Shown here: in pieces, positions 1 to 6,976 of the stretch
How positions within the stretch are numbered: the first letter of the stretch is position 1
Layout: every line of letters starts with the position of its first letter
NCBI GenBank assembly: GCA_021827955.1
Contig: JAKATY010000020.1
Coordinates: 1-23,568, forward strand
Length of the DNA: 23,568 nucleotides
Direction: 5' to 3'
DNA from: Microcaldota archaeon
GTDB taxonomy: Archaea > Micrarchaeota > Micrarchaeia > Micrarchaeales > Micrarchaeaceae
Notes under the pieces: generated by a model
Seen by the model: only the letters and a program-made list of their open reading frames with translations
What the model was told of the DNA's origin: nothing
Databases searched by the model: none
Position numbers and translations under genes: made by a program

Positions 1-1
1 T

Positions 2-1201
2 TTGCCTGCAATCGAAACTCTGCGAAAGATACCTTGGGAAAAGGATACGTATAGAGTTTTGTGCAGCATATACAAAAATAGGGGAAAGGGAAGGTTTGAA
101 AAGGACCCTAGAGGAGTAGCAAAAAATGCTGAAGTATACCAAGCATCAATAGGATACAAAAGCTTCTTCGGGCCTGAAATGGAATTTTTCATTTTCGATG
201 GATTAAGCATTGATGCTGCAAATCCCAGTTCAGGCACAGGATACAGGATAGAGTCTAATGAAGCACCCTGGAATGATAGGGAAAGCATGATACAGAGAAA
301 AGGCGCGTACTACGCAGTAAGTCCTGCAGATAGAACAGGAAACGTAAGGAAAGAGATAATACGCATGCTGAGAAAAGATTTCGACTTCGAAATAGAGGCA
401 GCACACCACGAGGTCGCAACGGCAGGCCAGAGCGAGATAAACTTCAGGTATGCGGAAGTTACGGATGCTGCAGACAAAGTGCAAACTCTGAAATATGTTT
501 CAAAGAACGTTGCTGCAGGCATGGGAAAGAGGGCGATATTTATGCCGAAGCCCGTGTATGGGGACAACGGCAGCGGTATGCACGTGAACATAAGCTTGTG
601 GGATACAGAAGGCAGAAGGAACCTGATTTACGATGCGCAAGACACCTATGCTGAAATAAGCGAAAAGGGCAGATATGCGATAGGCGGGCTCCTTGAGCAT
701 GCGCACGCGCTCTCCGCGATTGTATCGCCAACTACAAACAGCTATCACAGGCTTATACCCGGATTTGAAGCTCCAGTATATCTCGCATGGAGTAAATCAA
801 ACAGAAGTGCGGTTGTGAGGATACCTTCATACTACGAGAAGGATGAAAAATCCAAGAGGATAGAATACAGAGCTCCTGATCCTTCGGCAAACCCGTATTT
901 GGCTTTCCCTGCGATACTTATGGCCGCCATAGATGGAATCAAAAAATCCTCAAGTCCGGGAGACCCTACAAACAGAGATATATACCGCATGGAGCCCGCG
1001 GAGAGAAAAGCGCTTGGCATAAGGGAATTGCCAAGGAGCCTTGACGAAGCGCTCGACGCCTTGGAATCCGACAGCGAGTTCTTGAGGCCTGTTTTCGCAA
1101 AGAGCCTGATAGAGTCGTATATTGAAATGAAAAGAGCAGAATCTAAAGAGATTGCAACGTATCCAACGGCTGTAGAGATGCTCTATTACCATGATGCATG
1201 A
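2..1201 (+). CDS. glnA: Glutamine synthetase type I, 5'-truncated by window edge
   Basis: ATP-dependent ligation of ammonia to glutamate, the main ammonium assimilation step, acting as a cytoplasmic dodecamer. The visible 399 residues hold the catalytic domain: an EMEFFIF strand near residue 60, the GSGMHVNISLW motif near 193, the PGFEAPVYLAW..NRSAVVRIP block near 253-274 and EYRAPDPSANPYLAF near 290. Type I enzymes are about 440-470 residues, so roughly 50-80 N-terminal residues (beta-grasp domain) lie before base 1. The TTG at base 2 is therefore not the real start. DIYRMEP occupies the place of the NLY adenylylation loop of bacterial GSI-beta, but whether this enzyme is adenylylated cannot be read from the sequence. 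The stop codon TGA (1199-1201) lies inside a 7-bp inverted repeat. The next gene, aspS, is in the same direction 110 bp on. Identification is secure. Confidence 0.96.
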   Translation: MPAIETLRKIPWEKDTYRVLCSIYKNRGKGRFEKDPRGVAKNAEVYQASIGYKSFFGPEMEFFIFDGLSIDAANPSSGTGYRIESNEAPWNDRESMIQRKGAYYAVSPADRTGNVRKEIIRMLRKDFDFEIEAAHHEVATAGQSEINFRYAEVTDAADKVQTLKYVSKNVAAGMGKRAIFMPKPVYGDNGSGMHVNISLWDTEGRRNLIYDAQDTYAEISEKGRYAIGGLLEHAHALSAIVSPTTNSYHRLIPGFEAPVYLAWSKSNRSAVVRIPSYYEKDEKSKRIEYRAPDPSANPYLAFPAILMAAIDGIKKSSSPGDPTNRDIYRMEPAERKALGIRELPRSLDEALDALESDSEFLRPVFAKSLIESYIEMKRAESKEIATYPTAVEMLYYHDA

Positions 1202-1216
1202 CTCAATACCATGCAT
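1194..1216 (+). terminator. Inverted repeat across the glnA stop codon
   Basis: ATGCATG (1194-1200) and CATGCAT (1210-1216) form a perfect 7-bp stem with a 9-base loop, overlapping the TGA at 1199-1201. It could end or stabilise the glnA transcript. No long U-run follows, so it is not a classical archaeal terminator. Confidence 0.35.
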
Positions 1217-1311
1217 GAAGGAGTCGCTTGCAAAAAGGTATTTAGCTATGCAGTATTCTATTAATATTGCCATTTGAATTAGCGTTGCTTTGCATCGATT
1301 GATTGATTGTT

Positions 1312-3061
1312 ATGGAACGGATTGAAACGGTAAGCTGCGGAGAAATAGGCAAGGACCATATAGGCAAAAAGGTCAGGCTTTATGGATGGTGCAGGCTTAT
1401 CAGAAACCATGGCTACAAGCTTTTTGTAGACTTAGTGGACAGATACGGCAGCACCCAGCTGTTGCTGGAGGGAGAAAACGTAAGCCGCAACAACGTGGGC
1501 AAGGAATTCGCGGTTGAAGTGGTAGGCACTGTAGAAGAGAGGGATAAGGAAACGGTCGACGAATCAAATCCTACGGGCGAAGTTGAGGTGAAGGTGGAGG
1601 ATATAAATGTATTAGGCAGGTCAAAACTACCCCCATTCGAGCTCTTTACCGAAAAAAAGAAGTTCGTGGCTGATGAAGAATTGAGGCTCAAATACAGATT
1701 CCTTGACCTCAGAAGGAGGGAGATGCTTGCAAATATACTCTTCAGGGACAAAGCAACCAAAGTAATAAGAAAATATTTCTGGGACAATGATTTCATAGAA
1801 GCAGAGACGCCGATGCTTATGAAGGATACCTATGAAACAGGCTCAAGGACCTTCATTGTGCCTTCAAGGGTTAAAAAAGGCTCTTTCTTCGCGCTCGCAC
1901 AGTCGCCGCAGATATTCAAGCAGCTTGCCATGATGGGAGGTTTGGGAAGCTACTTCCAGATAGCCCGCTGCTTCAGGGATGAGGATCCGAGAGAGGACAG
2001 GCAGCCGGAGTTTACGCAGGTTGACGTAGAAGTTTCTTTCAAGGACGAAAAATATATTCAATCGCTCATAGAGGGGCTGATTAAAAAGCTATTCAATGAG
2101 ATGCTTGGCATCAAGATAAAGACACCGTTCATCCATATTAAATATGAAGACGCTATGCACAGATATGGAAGTGACAAGCCCGACCTGCGCTTTGGAATGG
2201 AACTCAAAGATATGACAGAAGAGCTTAAGGGCACTGGGTACAACATACTAGACAGGGTCGTCTCGCACGGAGGCAAAGCATATTCCTTCAAGATCAGTGC
2301 AAAATTCGACGGGAAAAACGGGGTTTTCAAGGAGCAGGATGCGCTTAAGCTCATAGACGAAGCAAAGAGACTGGGGCTCGGAGGCCTCACGTGGCTTTAC
2401 GTAAATGAAGGCAAAGTGCATTCGATACCGGATAGCATAGCTGAAAGCCTTGGCACACATGCAGACAAGCTCAAAGGCGCGCTGGAAGCAGGCGAAGGGG
2501 ATATAATTGTAATAGGCGCTGACATGTCCGAACCTCTCCTGCTCGATGTCATGGGAAAGCTGAGGAAACTTGCAGGAGCAAAGCTTGGAGCGTTCGAAGA
2601 ATACTTCGCATTTGCATGGATAGATGGATTTCCGCTGTTCGAAAAGGATGAAGTGACAGGAAAGCTGAAACCGTCTCACAATCCATTCACTTCTCCGACA
2701 AAGGAAACGGCGATGCTTCTTGACTCCGCTCCGGAAAAAGTAATGAGCAGGCAGCTCGATCAGAATAAACGACCCCGAAATGCAGAGGAAGGTCTTCAAG
2801 ATAATAGGAATGAATGAAGAAAGCATAGAAAAGAGTTTTGGATTCATGCTCGAAGCCCTTTCATACGGCGCCCCGGTGCACGGAGGCATCGCTTTAGGTC
2901 TCGACAGGCTGATAGCGCTTATGAACAAAGAGGAGAATATAAGGGAATTCATACTCTTCCCGAAAAATAAGAAGCAGGAGTTGCTTGTAGATGGATCGCC
3001 TGCGCCTATCTCGGAAAAGAGGCTCAAGTCAGACTATGGAATTGCTGCGCATGGTGGATAG
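1312..3061 (+). pseudogene. aspS: Bacterial-type aspartyl-tRNA synthetase, frameshifted by an internal deletion
   Basis: Charges tRNA-Asp with aspartate in the cytoplasm. The first part (ATG 1312, frame to TGA 2817) has the OB-fold anticodon domain (RLYGWCRLIRNHG), class II motif 1/2 (SPQIFKQL, FRDEDPREDRQPEFTQ) and a GAD insertion with RYGSDKPDLRF. The second part continues in the +1 frame (from about 2747 to TAG 3061) with SSIRINDPEMQ and motif 3 GGIALGLDRLIAL. The GAD domain and the motif 2 wording mark the bacterial/organellar type, not the short archaeal type. Between SRQ and AGSSIRIND about 10 residues are missing, matching YDLVLNG.E. in bacterial AspRS; the lost Asp and Glu correspond, from memory, to the Mg-ATP ligands Asp475 and Glu482 of the E. 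coli enzyme. Restoring 38 bp gives 595 residues, the bacterial length. Past the junction, frame 1 adds a nonsense tail ending at 2817. As written the enzyme should be inactive. A consensus or population variant is possible. Confidence 0.9.
2747..2755 (+). other. Deletion junction in aspS at an 8-bp repeat
   Basis: GCAGGCAG at 2747-2754 can be read as the end of ..SRQ in the first frame or as AGS in the second. An intact gene would carry it twice, separated by about 30 bp coding for the missing residues. Recombination or slippage between the copies removes 38 bp and shifts the frame by the amount observed. Confidence 0.7.
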
Positions 3062-3133
3062 TCGAAGATGATGCAAAAGCGGCTGCGCAATTCCACAAAA
3101 GGATATTTAGCGAAAGAGTTAAAAAACTAATCA

Positions 3134-3149
3134 ACGATAGCATTATCGT
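3134..3149. promoter_or_regulatory. Perfect palindrome upstream of sepF
   Basis: ACGATA (3134-3139), loop GCAT, TATCGT (3144-3149). It lies 27 bp before the sepF start, downstream of an A/T-rich TATA-like stretch (AGTTAAAAAAC, about 3118-3128). It may be an operator or a 5'-leader hairpin; the sequence does not say which. Confidence 0.35.
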
Positions 3150-3175
3150 AAAGGCGACGTATAAATGGTGAAACC

Positions 3176-3550
3176 ATGGGAATTTTTGATAAGCTAGGAA
3201 AGACCCTCGGAGTGTCCAAAGAACTCGATATAGAACAGTACATGAATTCCGCGGAGATGGAGAATGTAGACATAATGAATGAGCCGGCTGATTTTTACAT
3301 AAAGCCTGTTGCGCTTAAGGAGGAGAACGACGTAAGCCTCATAGAAGACGAACTTCAGAAGAAGAACATAATACTTCTCAACATTTCCGAGATGGCTAAA
3401 AGGCCAAACACCCTGACGAAAGTAGTAGATACGCTTAAGGACTATGTAGGCAAAACAAACGGGGATATAGCAAAAATAGATGAAGAGAAGATACTTATAA
3501 CACCCGCTAAAGTAAAAATTATAAAGACAAAGAGAGCTGTAGAGAAGTAA
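3176..3550 (+). CDS. sepF: SepF, membrane anchor for FtsZ
   Basis: Archaeal SepF tethers the FtsZ ring to the cytoplasmic membrane at mid-cell. The 124-residue protein has the expected plan: an N-terminal amphipathic membrane-binding helix (MGIFDKLGKTLGV, 1-13), an acidic linker (about 14-50), and a compact C-terminal alpha/beta SepF domain (about 52-124, from FYIKPVALKEENDV to KVKIIKTKR). Length and layout fit archaeal SepF. The start is supported by GGTG at 3167-3170, five bases before ATG. Two ftsZ genes lie 3.4-5.9 kb away on the other strand, so the membrane anchor and both filament proteins are local. The gene converges with the TrmJ-like methyltransferase. The domain match is by eye, but the pairing with FtsZ makes it firm. 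Confidence 0.88.
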   Translation: MGIFDKLGKTLGVSKELDIEQYMNSAEMENVDIMNEPADFYIKPVALKEENDVSLIEDELQKKNIILLNISEMAKRPNTLTKVVDTLKDYVGKTNGDIAKIDEEKILITPAKVKIIKTKRAVEK

Positions 3551-3562
3551 TAATCCTTCTTT
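3541..3562 (+). terminator. Hairpin spanning the sepF stop, convergent region
   Basis: AGAAG (3543-3547) and CTTCT (3556-3560) pair around the TAA stop, with pyrimidine-rich sequence after it. The opposing gene ends at 3562, so this is a shared 3' boundary. The stem is short, so support is modest. Confidence 0.3.
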
Positions 3563-4275
3563 CAGCCTTTCCCTCTTGGGGAGATCGCCACCGCTATGGA
3601 ATTGAGCTCTTTCTTGGTAGGGTGGGATTTTTCTATTACTCTTTTGAATGATTCCGCTACCTCTTCCTTGTTTTTTATTCTGACATTCTTGTTTACAAAA
3701 AGCCTGAAGAGGCGCGATATTGAATCCTTGTCCTCTTGGCTGGCGTATGCGGATTTAAAGGAGAGGTAGTTTTCGTGGAATGCACCCTTAGTAAAAAGGT
3801 AAAGCATTATGCCAAGAGCATGCGAGATGTTCAGCACTGGGTAATCGGGGTTTGCAGGTATGAAAGCAACGATATCGCATTTTTCTATTTCTTCCTTTTT
3901 TAGGCCTGTATCGTCTCTTCCTATAACTATTGATAGGTACTGCGCTTTTGAGCTCAAGGCGATCTTTTTTGCAGATTCGACGGTGTAGAGGCTGCCTGTT
4001 GCAGCAGAACCTTTGCGCCATATGCCTGTAGTGGCAATGGAGAAGGTACCCTTAACTGCTTTTTCGAAGCTGCCGGTAATTTTTGCGCTCTCCAGCAAAG
4101 GCCTTGCTGCTTTGGAATATTTTATTGCTGTCTTGCCGAGCACGTTGCACCGCGGCGAAATAAATTCTAGGTTCTTTATCCCGAAGTTGGCCGAGATCCT
4201 GGCTATGTAGCCCACATTCTGCTGGTATTTTGGAGATACGACGATGACTTTTATACCAAAGTTTTGTTTCTCCAT
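3562..4275 (-). CDS. SPOUT RNA 2'-O-methyltransferase, TrmJ-like
   Basis: Likely transfers methyl from SAM to a ribose 2'-OH in tRNA; archaeal TrmJ modifies C32. The 237 residues show the SpoU/SPOUT signatures: SPKYQQNVGYIARISANFG (residues about 14-32, motif 1 with the RNA-binding Asn and Arg), then IGRDDTGLKKEEIEKCD and IPANPDYPVLNISHALGIMLY (motifs 2 and 3, the trefoil-knot SAM site, about 127-168). A short helical C-terminal tail follows. ATG 4275 has GGTG six bases upstream. It is 26 bp downstream of the CPBP protease gene and probably the last gene of that transcript. The family is secure; the exact target nucleotide is inferred from TrmJ and is not shown. Confidence 0.85.
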   Translation of the reverse strand: MEKQNFGIKVIVVSPKYQQNVGYIARISANFGIKNLEFISPRCNVLGKTAIKYSKAARPLLESAKITGSFEKAVKGTFSIATTGIWRKGSAATGSLYTVESAKKIALSSKAQYLSIVIGRDDTGLKKEEIEKCDIVAFIPANPDYPVLNISHALGIMLYLFTKGAFHENYLSFKSAYASQEDKDSISRLFRLFVNKNVRIKNKEEVAESFKRVIEKSHPTKKELNSIAVAISPRGKG

Positions 4276-4301
4276 AATTGCACCGGAACGTTCAAGAACC
4301 G

Positions 4302-5078
4302 CTACAGGAATAGCACAAGCACTGTAAGAAGATTAACCAGTGCATGGCCTATTATTGTAGTATACAGTGATTTAGTCTTTTTGAACGCATAGCCGGCAAT
4401 CAAGCCGAATATAAAAGCCGCTACGAATTCTGATATTGAAAGATAGCTTATGTGGAACAATGAAAAAATTAACGCACTCCAAACAATGCCGATTCTGGGC
4501 ACCAGGAAGCCCCTGAACAGTATTTCCTCATCTATTGGCGCAACAAGCACAGAGAAAACTATAAGGTATAAAGGCATTCCTTGCAGCAATGCCTGCACGT
4601 TGGTTGGAAGAGGAATGTGCGTAACTGTCTGGAACGCTGACAGACCAAACTCAAGAAGGAGTATTGCGAGGAAAAGGAGCACGCCTACCGCCAATGCGCG
4701 CAGAGTGAATGCATGAAGATTCAGGTTTAAATCGCTGATCACTTCGCTGAGACTCTTCCCCTTGTAAAGCATGTATGAAAAGGCTATTGAAGGGAAGAGG
4801 AGGGAAAGCACTATTGTAGAATCTGCTTCTAAATCTATAGCGGATACAATGCCATGCGAATACAACCAACCTAGCAAGGGAAACATGAAAATAAGCAAGA
4901 AGGTAGCGATATAGAAGAACGCCCTAATAGATAGGCTTCGGCTCGCCCCCTTGGCGCGATGCGCTTCATTGTGCTTTATAGAGGCATGCTTCGTGGGCTT
5001 TTCAATTCCAGGAACAGTGCGCTGAGCTGGTTTTTTTGATGATTTTGACCTTGTTCTCCTTTGCGGCAATTCAGGCAC
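4302..5078 (-). CDS. CPBP-family intramembrane metalloprotease
   Basis: A polytopic membrane protease of the CPBP (CAAX protease/bacteriocin-processing, Abi) family; substrate unknown. About 258 residues from the GTG at 5078: a hydrophilic basic N-terminus (about 50 residues rich in R/K/S), then seven to eight hydrophobic helices. The catalytic signatures are EEILFRGF (EExxxR), FSLFHI and GHALVN, all in the last 90 residues. The open frame extends upstream to 5240, but that part is read out of frame through the eS31 gene and is spurious. No in-frame ATG precedes the first helix, so GTG 5078, overlapping the eS31 stop, or TTG 5069 is the likely start. This implies translational coupling to eS31. 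Family is clear; the N-terminus is uncertain. Confidence 0.83.
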   Translation of the reverse strand: MPELPQRRTRSKSSKKPAQRTVPGIEKPTKHASIKHNEAHRAKGASRSLSIRAFFYIATFLLIFMFPLLGWLYSHGIVSAIDLEADSTIVLSLLFPSIAFSYMLYKGKSLSEVISDLNLNLHAFTLRALAVGVLLFLAILLLEFGLSAFQTVTHIPLPTNVQALLQGMPLYLIVFSVLVAPIDEEILFRGFLVPRIGIVWSALIFSLFHISYLSISEFVAAFIFGLIAGYAFKKTKSLYTTIIGHALVNLLTVLVLFL

Positions 5079-5232
5079 CGGATTTCTTCTTGAACTCAGT
5101 GTAGCCGCATCTTCCGCATGCGTACCTATTCGCATGTTCGCCCATGCGCGCTCCGCACTTCGGGCACATTTTACCTTGCTTGTAAGGAGCAAAACTCTTC
5201 TTTTTATCAGAACCTTTCTTTTCATCTGCCAT
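5071..5232 (-). CDS. rps27ae: Ribosomal protein eS31 (S27ae)
   Basis: Small-subunit ribosomal zinc-finger protein. The 53-residue product begins [13 protein letters not shown] and carries CPKCG (Cys23, Cys26) and CGRCG (Cys39, Cys42), a C4 zinc finger, within the family pattern [20 protein letters not shown] followed by CGYTEFKKK. In archaea it commonly follows eS24, as it does here (40 bp gap). The gap holds a CTTTTAAAAT element (about 5246-5255) that might be an internal promoter. The stop overlaps the GTG of the protease gene. The gene is short and easily lost beneath a longer spurious frame on the same strand. Confidence 0.93.
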   Translation of the reverse strand: MADEKKGSDKKKSFAPYKQGKMCPKCGARMGEHANRYACGRCGYTEFKKKSGA

Positions 5233-5272
5233 AGAAACACTCGTAGAATTTTAAAAGTCTAATTTGCTCTCA

Positions 5273-5647
5273 TTATTTCTTTTCTTCTTTCTTTTCTTCT
5301 TTTTTTACTTCTTTCTTCACTTCTTCCTTTGGGCTGGCCTCTGTTTTTCCTGCGTCCTTTGAGGCTTCAGATATAATGCCTTGCCTCTTGAGCAGATACT
5401 TCGGCTCTGTCTTCTCAAGCGATTCCTTGTCCTTGTAAGCATAGAAGATTCCGATGCTCGTGCGCTCGCCGAACAGCTGTTCTACCTTTTCTACTATCGC
5501 CACTTCGGGATTTTCACTAAGGCGCTTGCACAGCGCCTCCTTCAATGCCGCCTTTGACTCGGTTGAGGAATCTTGCGAAACCTTGAATTTTACCTCGCGC
5601 CTTTTCGTGAGTGGATTCTTTATATCGGAGACTATTTCTATTTCCAT
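5273..5647 (-). CDS. rps24e: Ribosomal protein eS24 (S24e)
   Basis: Small-subunit ribosomal protein of archaea and eukaryotes. Residues 1-85 match the family core: MEIEIVSDIKNPLTKRREV at the start, the VEQLFGERTSIGIFYAYKD block in the middle (about 56-74) and KYLLKRQGI after it. Residues about 100-124 are an unusual low-complexity K/E tail (EVKKEVKKEEKKEEKK) beyond the usual archaeal length of about 100. Such tails are seen in ribosomal proteins and are probably disordered. A TATA box at 5696-5707 would give a leader of about 28 bases. It heads the eS24-eS31-CPBP-TrmJ series. Confidence 0.94.
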   Translation of the reverse strand: MEIEIVSDIKNPLTKRREVKFKVSQDSSTESKAALKEALCKRLSENPEVAIVEKVEQLFGERTSIGIFYAYKDKESLEKTEPKYLLKRQGIISEASKDAGKTEASPKEEVKKEVKKEEKKEEKK

Positions 5648-5695
5648 TACATCATGCCTTTATTGCAATTGAACGCGCTTTATGTTATTGTGCCA

Positions 5696-5707
5696 TATTT
5701 TTAAATA
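5696..5707 (-). promoter_or_regulatory. TATA box for eS24
   Basis: The minus strand reads TATTTAAAAATA, centred about 55 bases before the eS24 ATG. Predicted start of transcription is near 5675. Confidence 0.5.
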
Positions 5708-5711
5708 CTGA

Positions 5712-5769
5712 TTGGCGCTTCATGCGTCAACCCGTAACGATGCGCTGGTACCGACAGAGGGAACGCCAA
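5712..5769 (-). other. Inverted repeat between aIF5A and eS24
   Basis: TTGGCG (5712-5717) and CGCCAA (5764-5769) could close a 46-base loop in the 130-bp gap after aIF5A. It could be part of the aIF5A 3' end. I see no tRNA, C/D box or ORF in it, so function is open. Confidence 0.25.
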
Positions 5770-5777
5770 CTGTGCTG

Positions 5778-6179
5778 CTACTCATTTATTGTACGCATTA
5801 TGGCTTTCTTGCCCATGGTTTCCATTATTTCCACGGTAGCTCCTGCAGAGAGCGAATTCTTCATCTCCTCGGGTATCGGAAGCTCAAAGACCTCATAGCT
5901 CTCCGAATCCATAAGCTGCGCCGAATCTCCGGTTACTGACACAACCTGCGCACGCTTTTTCGTTATTATTGGTATATCCACATAGGCATCTGATGGCTTA
6001 AGTATGGTCCTTTTCTTACCGTCGAAGACGCCTATGCCGGTGATCCTCATCTTTGCGGATCCGTGCTTTCCTGGAGAGCTCACGTCTATCTCGACCGCCC
6101 TGCAAGGCTCACCATCTATAAGCAAGAACCTTCCCGGCTTTATGTCCTTCATTATTACGTGCTCTATTTCATCACTCAT
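5778..6179 (-). CDS. eif5A: Translation factor aIF5A
   Basis: Binds the ribosomal E site and relieves stalled peptide-bond formation, the archaeal partner of eIF5A and EF-P. The 133 residues comprise an N-terminal SH3-like domain with the hypusination loop SSPGKHGSAK (Lys38 is the expected modified residue) and a C-terminal OB domain (about 70-133). Length is normal for archaea. Deoxyhypusine synthase is not in the window. A strong TATA box lies at 6226-6239 on the same strand. Identification is secure. Confidence 0.96.
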   Translation of the reverse strand: MSDEIEHVIMKDIKPGRFLLIDGEPCRAVEIDVSSPGKHGSAKMRITGIGVFDGKKRTILKPSDAYVDIPIITKKRAQVVSVTGDSAQLMDSESYEVFELPIPEEMKNSLSAGATVEIMETMGKKAIMRTINE

Positions 6180-6225
6180 AGAATCCTCTGTATAAAAGTC
6201 AATAGATAAGGATTTGTAGCAAAAA

Positions 6226-6239
6226 TATATATTTATATG
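6226..6239 (-). promoter_or_regulatory. TATA box for aIF5A
   Basis: The minus strand reads ATATAAATATATAT, about 50 bases before the ATG. A second TATA-like CTTTTATA at 6191-6198 is too close to the start to be the main box. Confidence 0.5.
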
Positions 6240-6244
6240 ACACG

Positions 6245-6263
6245 CCGCGCAATTCTAACGCGG
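6245..6263 (-). terminator. Hairpin after the methyltransferase gene
   Basis: On the minus strand CCGCG, a 9-base loop and CGCGG form a G+C-rich stem just past the methyltransferase stop, with A/T-rich sequence ending in a T-run about 20 bases on. It separates that gene from the aIF5A promoter. Confidence 0.45.
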
Positions 6264-6265
6264 AG

Positions 6266-6859
6266 TCATTGCTGCTTCATGGATTTTGAGAATATGAGGC
6301 AGTAATGCTGCGGCTCCACATCGAAGGATTTTTCGATCGCAAAGCGATTGAAATATTTTATATAATCTGCTTCTGAAAGCTTTAGGCTTCGAGGCGGCCC
6401 GAACGTCGAATCCTTCTTCCAATCAAGTATTATAAGCTTGCCGCCATCGACAAGTATGCGCTCTACTTCATTTACTACGGCACCTTTGTCTTCCATATCA
6501 TGAAACGAATTCGCCATGAACACTATATCAACTGAATTGCTTGGAAGATTTGTGTTGCTGCCGGAAGCGTTTACGCAGATGAGCCTTTCGCTCTTTATGG
6601 ATTCGCTTGCTTCAAGAAGCGATTCTTCATCCACATCTATGCAGTACACGCGGTTGGCGTGCTCAAGAAGATATTTTGAATAGAAGCCCGTGCCGCAGCC
6701 TATGTCGACTATCACTTCTACGGTGTTTGGTATGAGCGACGAGATAAGCTTGCCTTGATCACCTCTTGCCTCAAACATGTATTTACCGAACCCTTTTCCG
6801 TGGAGATGCAAAGCCCTGGACTCGGAATTTTGTCCTTCATTTCTGCTTTCTTCCTCCAT
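6266..6859 (-). CDS. Class I SAM-dependent methyltransferase
   Basis: A soluble methyltransferase of the UbiE/type-11 fold; substrate not identifiable. The 197 residues contain motif I VDIGCGTGFYSKYLL (about 52-66), the acidic end of beta 2 in YCIDVDEESL, a motif IV-like VDIVFMANSFHDM (about 113-125) and the post-motif VERILVDGGKLIILDW. The N-terminal HGKGFGKYMFEARG segment is the kind of lid seen before this fold in small archaeal methyltransferases. ATG 6859 is preferred to the upstream in-frame GTG at 6865. No good TATA box is visible upstream and a T-rich terminator for ftsZ sits there, so its promoter is unclear. Confidence 0.8.
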   Translation of the reverse strand: MEEESRNEGQNSESRALHLHGKGFGKYMFEARGDQGKLISSLIPNTVEVIVDIGCGTGFYSKYLLEHANRVYCIDVDEESLLEASESIKSERLICVNASGSNTNLPSNSVDIVFMANSFHDMEDKGAVVNEVERILVDGGKLIILDWKKDSTFGPPRSLKLSEADYIKYFNRFAIEKSFDVEPQHYCLIFSKSMKQQ

Positions 6860-6939
6860 AAACACACATTTTTGCTTTTGACCGTGAAAGATACTTCAAC
6901 AAGATGCAAGATCTCTCAAAATTTCAAGTTACAAGCTAA

Positions 6940-6976
6940 ACAAGTAAAGAAAAAAGGAAAAGGAAGTAAAGAAAAA
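6940..6976 (-). terminator. Poly-T terminator of the ftsZ operon
   Basis: Directly after the second ftsZ stop, the minus strand has repeated T-runs (ATTTTTC, CCTTTTCC, CTTTTTTC) within 37 bases, the typical archaeal U-tract termination signal. Confidence 0.6.

Noticed and set aside
1297..1309. GATT tandem repeat before aspS
   Set aside because: Only three copies and no sign of function.
2248..3027. 259-codon open frame on the minus strand within aspS
   Set aside because: It lies opposite a recognisable synthetase and has no family features.
3058..3174. Open stretch after aspS (IVEDDAKAAAQFHKRIF...)
   Set aside because: No start codon in frame at a sensible place and only about 39 codons; treated as the sepF upstream region.
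5079..5240. N-terminal extension of the CPBP protease frame
   Set aside because: It is the shadow of eS31 in another frame on the same strand; the eS31 zinc finger is unmistakable.
5710..5775. Possible tRNA or small RNA between aIF5A and eS24
   Set aside because: No TPsiC consensus, cloverleaf or C/D boxes could be found on either strand.
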